From: Aestuariivita sp.
GTDB taxonomy: Bacteria; Pseudomonadota; Alphaproteobacteria; Rhodobacterales; Rhodobacteraceae
Assembly: GCF_021404545.1 (NCBI RefSeq)
Contig: NZ_JAAWWD010000003.1
Span: 124,001-188,000, forward strand
Length of the DNA: 64,000 nt
Direction: 5' to 3'
Shown here piece by piece: positions 18,200-26,259 of this stretch. Position 1 is the first letter of the stretch, and the number at the start of each line of letters is the position of its first letter. The notes below the pieces were generated by a model, which was not told the DNA's origin, searched no databases, and saw nothing but the letters and a program-made list of their open reading frames with translations. A program made the position numbers and the translations under genes.

Positions 18200-20560
18200 C
18201 TAGCGACAATTTTGAATGTTGGACGTCTCACACAACCACCTGAGGCCGCTCCTTAAATCATCCGGGCTCTTTGGCATGACACCAACGACTACGCGGGCTT
18301 CAATCATTGCTCTCATCAGGTTTACTTCGCTAGCAAGCATGTCAAACGCAAGAAAGAAGCGGCGTACTTCAGGATGCTGTTGGTTAGTTGCTCTCTCCGG
18401 TTGAGCGGACCAAATATCTGCTGCGTCTCGCAGCCTCAGTAACGGGGCGCAAGAATCGCCGCGAAATTGCAAATCATTATTTCGCTCAAATGAGTTAACC
18501 TCAAAGGCTATATTTCGAGACAGGCGCTGCATGGCCGCCCATACCGTAGCCTCATTTGATGCTGCGACGTCAGAACACGCAGTATGCAGAGATGAAAAAA
18601 ACTTTGAAAGTGCTTCAAAGCTCAGTCTAAGCTCATTCCTAGCATCCAAGTTTTGAATCCTAGCGATGGCACTCTGAAGCTCTATATTCTTTGTTTCAAG
18701 CTGATCATTGAGGTTTTCAAGTTCTGTGTTTTTCGCTTCAAGTTCGCTAAGAGCTTCAACAGCCTGCTGTCTTCGAAACTCCAAACTATCGTTCGAATCT
18801 ACGAGCTTTACTCGCTCCTCTTCTAGAAGCGCAGAGGTTCTATTTGCCTGCAGGTAGAAGTATGAGGCTGTCACCATACCAGCGAAAGCGAAGATAGCAG
18901 CGGCAGATATAACGTACGATCTTACTTTCCTTCTTTTCTGGTCTTCAAGTTCAATTTTTTTCCACTTCTCTATTGAAGCTTTTATGTAACCCGAAATTTC
19001 ACCTAGACCTTGGCGTCCGTGTGTTTGCAAAAGGTATTTTGCATCTTCGATGGGTTTACCTTCTGGAATAAGCAAATCTGAGTCAAAACCGCTTTCCTGG
19101 TATTGAGTGTAGCTGGCACGCATGCGACTAACTTGCAAATGAAACTCAATATCATCGTTCAGCCAATCCCGGAGTGAGGGCCACGAACGGATCAGCTCTT
19201 CATGTGCTATCTCAACAAAATCTGTTTCCGTGCCCGGTTTAGTCACATCGTTTGATCTATAAATCGTTAGGAGGCGACTGTCCCTATCTGATAGCTTCCA
19301 TAAAACTTCCCGTTGCTCGGCGCTGAATTGAGACAGGGGCACACTTAGCTTTACGTCGTTTCCGAACTCGCCGAGATTTACCAAGGCGGGCAAAGTATAC
19401 TTCGCGATCTTCCTTTCGGTGGGTTCTAATTTCTCGATGACCTCATCAGCATGTGTTTTGATGACGTTTCTGACACCACCGAGATTACTGTAAGTCTCGA
19501 ACGTTACTCGATTGAGCTGAAGATCACGTCCAAGCCAGAGCTTTGAAAGTGCGAATTGCATAATCGGGAGCTGACCTTGATCCATGCCAACGTCTTCCAA
19601 TAGCTGATCGATTAGTCCCCTTTCAAATTGTAGGCCTGTTTCTTCCAGTGGCTTCTCCACAGCGGCACGCAGCTGGTCTAAAGCCATCGGCTCTAGATCG
19701 ATGAGATTTGGTTTAAGTAACTTGAAAAACGGCGGCTCCGAGCTTTGAAGTTCTCCATAAAAGTCGCTTCGTACTGTTACTAGGACTTTGACAGCACCCT
19801 TTTGGATGGCCGAGACGATATTTCGTAAGAAAACTGCCCGCTCGATTTCATCGTTATGAACATACAGCTCTTCCCATTGATCGATGAGCAGGACTGGTAT
19901 CTGTCCCGTATTTTGCTGCTTGCCTTCAAGGTAATGATAAAGAGCGTCACTGTCTTCATTAAGTTGGTGAACGAACCGAGCAATGCGCGCTGGTAAATCA
20001 AGCTGTTCTTCAGCAAAAAGCCAAGCATCCAGCGCATGGAAGAGACTTTCAAGCGGTTTAGCTTTGATACGAAATGACAGCAGGGTCCAGCCTGGTCGCT
20101 CTGCCGTGATCAAGGGACAAACGCCAGCAAATGCCAAGGAGGATTTGCCGCTTCCGGAGGCGCCAATTATGCCAACGAGGTTGTATTCCCCCAGACGATC
20201 AAACACCGCCCTTGCTTCATCGTCGCGGCCACCAAAAAACCTAGCGTCTTTGGTGCTAAAGGCCTGGAGACCCTTATAAGGACTCTCATACTCGGAAAAG
20301 GTGATGCTCTCGAAACTGACGCCAAGAATGTAAGCAAGGCTTCTTAGAAGGTTCTCCTCGAACAAGTCGTCCGATCGGGTCTCAACATTGCTGAGCCAAC
20401 CGTTGCCGAATTCGTTGATCCATACCGGTGGCGTCTCGCCCTTGAATTTAGCCAAGGCTTCTCGGTCAGCCGAAAGATTAGCGATGTACTGCTGAGAAGC
20501 TTTCTTCCCGTCTAGGAGCTTCTCACGGAGCTTCCTGATCAGCTTCCCATTCGCTTTTAC
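18200..20560 (-). CDS. nSTAND1-type NTPase with HTH head and membrane/coiled-coil tail
   Basis: About 786 residues. An XRE-like N-terminal region (KLIRKLREKLLDG ... RSLAYILGVSFESI) is followed by the nSTAND1 signature (SPYKGLQAFSTKDARFFGGR), Walker A GASGSGKSS and Walker B VLLIDQWEELY. A C-terminal transmembrane helix (ISAAAIFAFAGMVTASYFYL) leads into a coiled coil (ELEAKNTELENLNDQLETKN). STAND NTPases oligomerize on sensing a ligand and many act in phage defence; the effector here might be the membrane segment. A GTG at 20560 fits the HTH start; a TTG at 20611 is also possible. AT-rich, single gene. Confidence 0.75.
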   Translation of the reverse strand, partial: VKANGKLIRKLREKLLDGKKASQQYIANLSADREALAKFKGETPPVWINEFGNGWLSNVETRSDDLFEENLLRSLAYILGVSFESITFSEYESPYKGLQAFSTKDARFFGGRDDEARAVFDRLGEYNLVGIIGASGSGKSSLAFAGVCPLITAERPGWTLLSFRIKAKPLESLFHALDAWLFAEEQLDLPARIARFVHQLNEDSDALYHYLEGKQQNTGQIPVLLIDQWEELYVHNDEIERAVFLRNIVSAIQKGAVKVLVTVRSDFYGELQSSEPPFFKLLKPNLIDLEPMALDQLRAAVEKPLEETGLQFERGLIDQLLEDVGMDQGQLPIMQFALSKLWLGRDLQLNRVTFETYSNLGGVRNVIKTHADEVIEKLEPTERKIAKYTLPALVNLGEFGNDVKLSVPLSQFSAEQREVLWKLSDRDSRLLTIYRSNDVTKPGTETDFVEIAHEELIRSWPSLRDWLNDDIEFHLQVSRMRASYTQYQESGFDSDLLIPEGKPIEDAKYLLQTHGRQGLGEISGYIKASIEKWKKIELEDQKRRKVRSYVISAAAIFAFAGMVTASYFYLQANRTSALLEEERVKLVDSNDSLEFRRQQAVEALSELEAKNTELENLNDQLETKNIELQSAIARIQNLDARNELRLSFEALSKFFSSLHTACSDVAASNEATVWAAMQRLSRNIAFEVNSFERNNDLQFRGDSCAPLLRLRDAADIWSAQPERATNQQHPEVRRFFLAFDMLASEVNLMRAMIEARVVVGVMPKSPDDLRSGLRWLCETSNIQNCR

Positions 20561-20817
20561 ACTGGTCAAATCCCAAAACCCTTTCTGAAAACACAACCCA
20601 AGAGTACCCAAAACCGGCCCTCGATCAACCGCAGATTCTGCGTTCGAGGAGCCGCCGCCGCCGACCTGTCTTTGAAGTTACTTAGAGAGCTTTGAGAGTG
20701 ATTAAAATATAATAAAAACAGATATTTAAAGGACACTAACACATAGAGATCACACCAGAAGCTTAGAGGCCTGAGACCTTCTCTTTCTGTCCCTGTCATC
20801 AACACAGGAGACAGAAA

Positions 20818-21540
20818 ATGACATCTCTTATTAAGGTTCTGGGCATTCTGATAGTTCTCGCACTGGCAGCTTGCTCCACCCCGCAAATTACCAGCGGATC
20901 CTTCTCGAGCAATGCCGGTGCAACGTTCCAAGATGGGCAGATCGTTCCAGAGATCAAAACGACGTTCGAGCTGAAATTCTCCACCAAACCAGCCGATGAA
21001 GTTGTTCTGAACACGGATGGTAGTCAGCTGCAGAATGAGGGTGAAACGGCGAACGTCGCGCCACTTCTAGACTTGATCGGCTTGACGGAAGGGACAGACA
21101 AGGGTGAAGGCTATAATGAAACCCTTTCCTACGGCGCCTACACGGGTGGCGATGTCGATCTGACAAGCATGACGTTGGCAGAGATAGACGTCCTGCAGAC
21201 TTCAATGCTCGCTCATCCTGCCAACACGTGGAACTCTTCCGCCATTGGGCGCTACCAAATCGTCCGCACAACACTGCGGGCATTAAAGAAGAAGCTTGAG
21301 CTCGAAGACGACCTCAACTTCACGGCAGAGCTCCAGGATCAACTTGCGCTGGAACTCCTCAATGGACGCGGTTTTGATGCCTGGAAAGCAGAGCGTATCG
21401 ATGATCAGCAGTTCATGTTGAACCTGTCTAAGGAGTGGGCATCATTGCCGAACCCACAAACCGGTAAGGGCTTCTACTCCGGGCAGAACGCAGCGGCGAC
21501 TGTCGCGAAAGTAAAAGCTGTACTGGACGAAATCCGGTAA
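20818..21540 (+). CDS. Lipoprotein with lambda endolysin-like transglycosylase domain
   Basis: 240 residues. The signal peptide ends in the lipobox LAAC (Cys19), so it is membrane-anchored. From about residue 82 it follows the lambda gpR/glycoside hydrolase 104 type pattern: LLDLIGLTEGT with the catalytic Glu, AIGRYQI and a C-terminal WASLPN. Lambda-type enzymes cut murein glycan strands. A lipoprotein-anchored version suits conjugation-type cell wall remodelling rather than lysis. Divergent from the nSTAND1 gene; 20612-20817 is AT-rich and likely holds both promoters. Confidence 0.75.
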   Translation: MTSLIKVLGILIVLALAACSTPQITSGSFSSNAGATFQDGQIVPEIKTTFELKFSTKPADEVVLNTDGSQLQNEGETANVAPLLDLIGLTEGTDKGEGYNETLSYGAYTGGDVDLTSMTLAEIDVLQTSMLAHPANTWNSSAIGRYQIVRTTLRALKKKLELEDDLNFTAELQDQLALELLNGRGFDAWKAERIDDQQFMLNLSKEWASLPNPQTGKGFYSGQNAAATVAKVKAVLDEIR

Positions 21541-21570
21541 AACCTACTGCGCAGATTTCTGCGTGAGAAC

Positions 21571-21603
21571 GAAGCGCCCCTCGCTAGCTAGCCGGGGCGC
21601 TTC
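21571..21603. terminator. Terminator after the endolysin-like lipoprotein gene
   Basis: GAAGCGCCCC / GGGGCGCTTC, a 10-bp perfect stem with a 13-nt loop, between convergent genes. It could serve both strands. Confidence 0.75.
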
Positions 21604-21656
21604 TGTTTGCTTCCAGAAAGGGTCCCGTTTGAGCGAGCATCTGCTATTCCTCACTC

Positions 21657-21872
21657 CTACTCATATCCCCGCTTTGCCTTCCGCATTTGCAGATTGAACC
21701 GCGCGTCTTTGGCGGCTTCTTCAGTCTCAAACCAGTCCGTGCGGACCTGACCAGAGCTGCCAATCCGGCCCCAGCTCCGCAGCAATCCCCAGTCGCCAAA
21801 GAGACCCGGCACGATGTCCATGCGATAGAAGCGATGCATATTGGCGCTTGGGTCAGTTTTCGTCAGATACAT
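21657..21872 (-). CDS. WGR-domain protein
   Basis: 71 residues almost entirely a WGR domain (FYRMDIVP ... LLRSWGRIGS ... ETEEAAKDARFNLQMRKAKRGYE). WGR domains bind nucleic acid and are frequent on Rhodobacteraceae plasmids next to small tyrosine recombinases, as here. ATG 21872 lies 5 bp from the recombinase stop, so the two form an operon. Confidence 0.8.
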   Translation of the reverse strand: MYLTKTDPSANMHRFYRMDIVPGLFGDWGLLRSWGRIGSSGQVRTDWFETEEAAKDARFNLQMRKAKRGYE

Positions 21873-21877
21873 CTCCC

Positions 21878-22483
21878 CTACCCCCACATCCTGGCGGCTA
21901 TGTCCTGCTCTTCCTTGCCCACCGCGTCGGCATAGATCGCCGTGGTGCTGAGCTGCGCATGACCCATCCATTTCTGAACCATGTGCAGCGGAATGCCGTT
22001 GACCGTGGCGTTAATCCCGAACCCGTGCCGTAGCCCCTTTGGACTTCGATGCGGCGCATCAGGAATACCCGCCTCGATCATGACGCCTTTGACGATCTGC
22101 CAAACCCGCACGCGCTTGATCGACCAAATCGGCACGCTTGCCAGTTTGCGCGACTTCTGGGCCTCACGAATACCGTGGGCTGTGTTCAGTGTGTCGAGAT
22201 AATCCGGCGGAACTGGCACGGTGCGATAGACCACCTTCTGCTTGCCGGTCGCATCCTTGCGCTTCTTCAAGCTGCGGATCGCCACTGTACCCCCGGCCAA
22301 GTCCACCCGAGCGGGCGTCAGCTCGATCAGCTCAGAAGGACGGCACCCGGTATAGTGCAGGGTCTCGCAGATGGTACGGTCGCGGGCAGGCATCCGACGC
22401 GCAGCGGCAAGGAAATCTGCCCTCTCCTCAGCGTTGAGGTAGAGGCGATTGCCATCACGGTCATAGAGGGTCATTTCGCTCAC
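21878..22483 (-). CDS. Small tyrosine recombinase (catalytic domain only)
   Basis: 201 residues. The active-site set is visible: Arg in TGCRPSELIEL, Lys in the SLKKRKDATG hairpin, HxxR-like GLRHGF, GH in WMGHAQ, and nucleophile Tyr in AIYADA. The usual N-terminal SAM-like core-binding domain is absent, like XerD-like stand-alone recombinases of plasmids. The start is GTG 22483 or ATG 22474. The perfect 11-6-11 palindrome directly upstream may be its crossover site or operator. Confidence 0.82.
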   Translation of the reverse strand: MSEMTLYDRDGNRLYLNAEERADFLAAARRMPARDRTICETLHYTGCRPSELIELTPARVDLAGGTVAIRSLKKRKDATGKQKVVYRTVPVPPDYLDTLNTAHGIREAQKSRKLASVPIWSIKRVRVWQIVKGVMIEAGIPDAPHRSPKGLRHGFGINATVNGIPLHMVQKWMGHAQLSTTAIYADAVGKEEQDIAARMWG

Positions 22484-22511
22484 ATAAACACTATACCCGA
22501 ATAGTGTTTAT
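22484..22511. other. 28-bp dif-like palindrome (11-6-11)
   Basis: ATAAACACTAT, spacer ACCCGA, then ATAGTGTTTAT: two perfect 11-bp inverted arms around a 6-bp centre, one base from the recombinase start codon. The 11-6-11 geometry equals Xer recombination core sites. It could instead be an autoregulatory operator. Confidence 0.6.
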
Positions 22512-23011
22512 TGCGCGAGGAAAGATCGCAGGATATTCACACCCCTACCCTACCTAGGCTGGGCTCGGAGCAAACAGAATTACTAATTGTGTTACGTGGT
22601 CGTTTCCGAACGCGACTTCTGCACGGCATATCCCGTTGAAATCATGGTAGGTCGGTCCCGCGCCCAAGAGTCGTGATTTTTGCACGGACGTAGAAACGTC
22701 CCAAAACCTCAGACGTTCTGATCCGGGTTTCTGATACGGCTAAAGTGCTTGATCGCGTGCAGGCCGAGCGGGGCGGTCAAAATGCACCGTTTTTGGCCGA
22801 GGGGTTTTGGCAGGGGGTATTTGTCCCATGTGCGTGCAGTGCTGACGTACGCGCGAAGTCCGCTCTTGGAGTGCGAAATTTTGAACGAGATTGTCAAACG
22901 AGTTCATTCTTTCGGATCGTTAACAGGGCTTTGGTGCTGGGAACTCTTGCTTTCCCGGTGCTTTTGGCAAAGCATTCACACCATAACAAACTGGAAGAAC
23001 GGTGTTTCATC
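22512..23011. other. 500-bp stretch without a supported gene
   Basis: Mixed GC composition. A 62-residue minus-strand frame (22709-22897) and a plus-strand frame leading into the next gene are open but lack ribosome sites and recognisable protein features. The stretch 22740-22900 is GC-rich compared with its sides and may be a decayed transposon fragment; I cannot assign it. Confidence 0.35.
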
Positions 23012-23530
23012 ATGGGTGCACTAGCACAGCAAGTTTCTATCATACTACCGTTCGTCATTGGACTTTTGGTTGGCGGCTTGGGTGTTTGGTTGTGGACGCG
23101 AATTTCAACCGAGACATCGAGAGAAGAATTGAGGCTGTCGTCTGTGAGCGAAACGGCCCTGATTGATCAGCTTCGGCATCATACCAATGAAAATAATAGG
23201 CTAGCAGGCTCAGAAGGTGAGGAGGCCCTCTTCGATTTTATAACTTCGGAAGCATTGTTAGCGGGTAGAATTGATGAAATTGCGGAAGCAATTGATAGCT
23301 CGGACAGTTACGACGAAGCCTTCGCTAAGGCTCGAGTCATTCCGTTTCGAACAAGAGAAGCCCCTGGAGAAGACAATGGCGACCTCCAACCACCAGAAGA
23401 CGATCCCTCTCGCTGGGAGCGTATAAAAGGGAAAGCCAAGGGAGTGAAGGACAAAGCTCTAAAGGTTGCCAACCAAAAGCTTCAATCAACTGTCAAAAGT
23501 TGGGCTGGCGATGCCTCCCAAGACGAATAG
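23012..23530 (+). CDS. Single-pass membrane protein, hypothetical
   Basis: 172 residues. One N-terminal transmembrane helix (ILPFVIGLLVGGLGVWLW) is followed by an acidic, helical cytoplasmic part and a Lys-rich C-terminus (RIKGKAKGVKDKALKVANQKL). I do not recognise a family. ATG 23012 is chosen since the helix starts right after it; the open frame further upstream lacks support. 23531-23744 is AT-rich and empty. Confidence 0.5.
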   Translation: MGALAQQVSIILPFVIGLLVGGLGVWLWTRISTETSREELRLSSVSETALIDQLRHHTNENNRLAGSEGEEALFDFITSEALLAGRIDEIAEAIDSSDSYDEAFAKARVIPFRTREAPGEDNGDLQPPEDDPSRWERIKGKAKGVKDKALKVANQKLQSTVKSWAGDASQDE

Positions 23531-23744
23531 TGGGAAGATCGCGACCCAGCTGGCAGTTTCTGGTGGAAATCGCAGTGGTTGCTCGATCTCCCTATTAACA
23601 AATATCAATTTCTAACATGCCAAAACTCATACGTTTATGACACCAGAAAAACGACCGTTTTGGATAAATGACTTCGTAAGTTTCCAAACTCGAAACACCG
23701 TAACTGCGTCATTCATAAGCACTACCAGAGCTGATTAAAAGATT

Positions 23745-24878
23745 TTACGACCTAAATCGACCTCGTATGAAACATACTAGTCGAGAAAACCTTGTTTTGC
23801 GCGGTGCTACACGTTTGTTGTCATCTATTTGACTGAAGTCCAGTGTCGGCTGTTTATTCGGGTAGGGCAAATCAAAACCATATGTTGTCCTTAGGAAATC
23901 TATGACTTCGTGGCTGGGTTGCTCACCATAGCAGCTAGCGACTACTGTTCCAAAATCCTCAAGATCAATCACACCCTTTGATTCAATTGCACTCATAAAC
24001 TCTTGTTCACGGTCTTTGGCAACATGTACAAAGTAATAAGCCCAACGCCCAGTATTATCCCTTGCCTTCAGTTTGTGGATTAGATGCCCCTCACGCGAGA
24101 AATCCGGTACGATACGACCTAGTCCTTGCTCCTGAACACTACGCATTGCTTGTCGCGATAAAGCATTATCACTCGTCGCCTCTGCCTTCTCAAATACTAC
24201 CTCTTTCATGAGCGCAGAATGGTCCCAGGGTACTTGTGCACCACTGGTAACTGCATGAACGTCATTGCGAACGCGACGCAATATAACCTCAATAGGCTCA
24301 CGATGCTGTCCTATATTCTGGCAAAGTGATGCAGCGTAAGGGCTATGTTGTCCAAGACCATCTAACGCCACCTGACCAGGGGAGGTAGAATAAGCGATCA
24401 AGGTATTTTGAGGTGAACTTGAAGCCGCAAGGCCTCTGTGCCCTCCTCGCACTTGTGCTGTAAACGGGTAGTTTCGACACCCATCAACAAAAATCATCCG
24501 AGTATGCGGGACACTTGGAACAACCAGCTTACTCTGCAACCAAGTCAGCGAAACAGCTGACCGGTCAAGCCACTGCACGTCCTTCTCTCGCATTGATATG
24601 GGTAAAAGGTAGTTTTCGCCCATATGTTGGATAGCGTGCCCAGCATAGTAGAAAATAACTTCGGAATCCGGTGGGAGCAGTCTCACTTTCTCAGAAAACT
24701 GAACGCAAAGTTCAAGCATCCTATCGATATCAACATCTGGCACCACAAAAACCTCGTATCCAACAGATTTCAAGCTGTCTGATACTATCTTGATATCGTT
24801 CACAGGATTCTTGAGATAGGCTAGCTCGGAGTATTGAGAATTACCTACAAGAAGAGCGGTTCGCTTAGGCTGAGACAT
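23745..24878 (-). CDS. Caspase-like protease (peptidase C14)
   Basis: 377 residues. The caspase p20 pattern is complete: start strand ALLVGNSQYSELAYLKNPVND, catalytic His in FYYAGHAIQ, catalytic Cys in IFVDGCRNYPF. A C-terminal region of about 130 residues after the protease part is unassigned. Prokaryotic caspases are effector proteases in several phage-defence and signalling systems. Its ATG lies one base from the stop of the DUF4384-like gene, so they are one operon and probably one system. Confidence 0.85.
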   Translation of the reverse strand: MSQPKRTALLVGNSQYSELAYLKNPVNDIKIVSDSLKSVGYEVFVVPDVDIDRMLELCVQFSEKVRLLPPDSEVIFYYAGHAIQHMGENYLLPISMREKDVQWLDRSAVSLTWLQSKLVVPSVPHTRMIFVDGCRNYPFTAQVRGGHRGLAASSSPQNTLIAYSTSPGQVALDGLGQHSPYAASLCQNIGQHREPIEVILRRVRNDVHAVTSGAQVPWDHSALMKEVVFEKAEATSDNALSRQAMRSVQEQGLGRIVPDFSREGHLIHKLKARDNTGRWAYYFVHVAKDREQEFMSAIESKGVIDLEDFGTVVASCYGEQPSHEVIDFLRTTYGFDLPYPNKQPTLDFSQIDDNKRVAPRKTRFSRLVCFIRGRFRS

Positions 24879-24879
24879 C

Positions 24880-25665
24880 CTACACGCTTTCAATACGATA
24901 GCGGCTGACAAAAACAGCCTCTACTTCCTTAGAAAACTGAGAAAGCTCTTTAGCTAGGCTATCACCGCGTATATCTCGAACCGGAAAATTCTGCTCGTAC
25001 AAGTCTAGGACCTGAGATTCATCCGAAAAAGATACTACAAACAAATCGTTCGGCCCAACAGGGGGGCCGATTGCAAAACCCTTCTCTCGCTCGTCAAGTA
25101 GACTGCTGGGTATTACGATCTGTGCACCTATCTTTTCGTGTCGGCATTCTCCCCAAGAATGGCCTGGATGCAGCATAACGGTTTGATTGTCAGGATAAGA
25201 GTGGTTGAAGACAAATAGTAGGCAATCTGTGCTACATGGGATTAGCAAGTCCAGCATCCCACCGAGTGGAACTATCTTCCTTTCATCGACGCTACCTTCC
25301 GCTGGGGGCTGGAGGCCGCGCCAATTCTTTGGTCTGAGGATGGTGTTATCGACCCTCGCAGGCAGCGCGTGCAACCAGTTAGCCAGAGTGTGCCCAACCC
25401 CGTGCCAAGGACGCAATCCTAACAAAATTTCATGCTCCGTAGAACCGGGCACAATGTTGAAACAAGCGAGTAGCGCCCTGTGCCGGGTGCCGTTTGACGG
25501 CGGCCCGTTAACAAACCAATCGGCCACACGGCCTGGTGCCAGATTGTCGAAAACCTCGTCGGCATCGACTGCTGCCTGTTCAAGCTTCCCGATAAACTCC
25601 TTCACCGACCACCCGCGTACCTGGACTAGGTAGCGAAGAAACTTACCAGACGAATCCTGCGACAT
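24880..25665 (-). CDS. Caspase partner with DUF4384-like C-terminal domain
   Basis: 261 residues. N-terminal helical region (FLRYLVQVRGWSVKEFIGKLEQAAVDADEVF, broken here by no domain I know) resembles an adaptor or HTH-like fold. The C-terminal half follows the DUF4384 pattern (CLLFVFNHSYPDNQTVMLHPG, then GFAIGPPVGPNDLFVVSFSD), a domain often fused or adjacent to caspases. ATG 25665 fits. It probably senses a signal or holds the protease inactive. AT-rich. Confidence 0.6.
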   Translation of the reverse strand: MSQDSSGKFLRYLVQVRGWSVKEFIGKLEQAAVDADEVFDNLAPGRVADWFVNGPPSNGTRHRALLACFNIVPGSTEHEILLGLRPWHGVGHTLANWLHALPARVDNTILRPKNWRGLQPPAEGSVDERKIVPLGGMLDLLIPCSTDCLLFVFNHSYPDNQTVMLHPGHSWGECRHEKIGAQIVIPSSLLDEREKGFAIGPPVGPNDLFVVSFSDESQVLDLYEQNFPVRDIRGDSLAKELSQFSKEVEAVFVSRYRIESV

Positions 25666-25762
25666 GCGATCCACCGTGCAATTGCGTGCATCAACGTGAC
25701 TACGAGAAGCACGTTGAAAACGCGAGCCTTTACCAACTGCAAAAGTGTTCAAGGAGGCTCCA

Positions 25763-26116
25763 ATGCCGAAACTAAAGTCGATCCTCGCCGCCTGTGCATC
25801 TATCTCGATTGCCAGTGCACCCCTGCCCTCTTTCGCTCAGAGCTGCTCCCAGTTGGAAAGACAACAGCAGAGCCTCGAGAACGAGAAGTCTCGACTGTAC
25901 GAACAGTACCCCGGCACGCTGCTGTCACTGTTCACATGCATCGCCGTGGCCAACGAAGCAGACGAATCGGAACAAGTGCCGGTCTTCCTGATCTGCACAA
26001 CCGGCGTTTGCCTATTCAGTGGCATCGAAAACTGCATCGACATCGGTACTAGGGCGTTCAACGTCGAGCGCCGCTCGAGCGAAGTTGAACGCCAGATGAG
26101 CCGCGAAGGTTGCTGA
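25763..26116 (+). CDS. Secreted small protein, hypothetical
   Basis: 117 residues with a clear signal peptide (KLKSILAACASISIASAP ... FAQ) and a mature part with six or so Cys, suggesting disulfides in the periplasm. Helical stretch SQLERQQQSLENEKSRLYEQ follows the cleavage site. ATG 25763 has an AGGAGG-like site (aaggaggctcca) upstream. No family recognised. Divergent from the caspase operon. Confidence 0.6.
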   Translation: MPKLKSILAACASISIASAPLPSFAQSCSQLERQQQSLENEKSRLYEQYPGTLLSLFTCIAVANEADESEQVPVFLICTTGVCLFSGIENCIDIGTRAFNVERRSSEVERQMSREGC

Positions 26117-26259
26117 AGCACGAATACGAGGCGCTATGGCTACCCGGAGTCGTCGCGCCTTACATTCTGACCACCTTTGGCCTCGCCATGGCGCTGAATG
26201 ACGGCTAGCGTAAACCCAGTTGAACTAAGCCAGCCCAGAATGAAGAGATTCGGAAACTG

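Noticed and set aside
22709-22897. 62-residue minus-strand ORF
   Set aside because: No ribosome site, no family features and overlaps an open plus frame of equal weakness.
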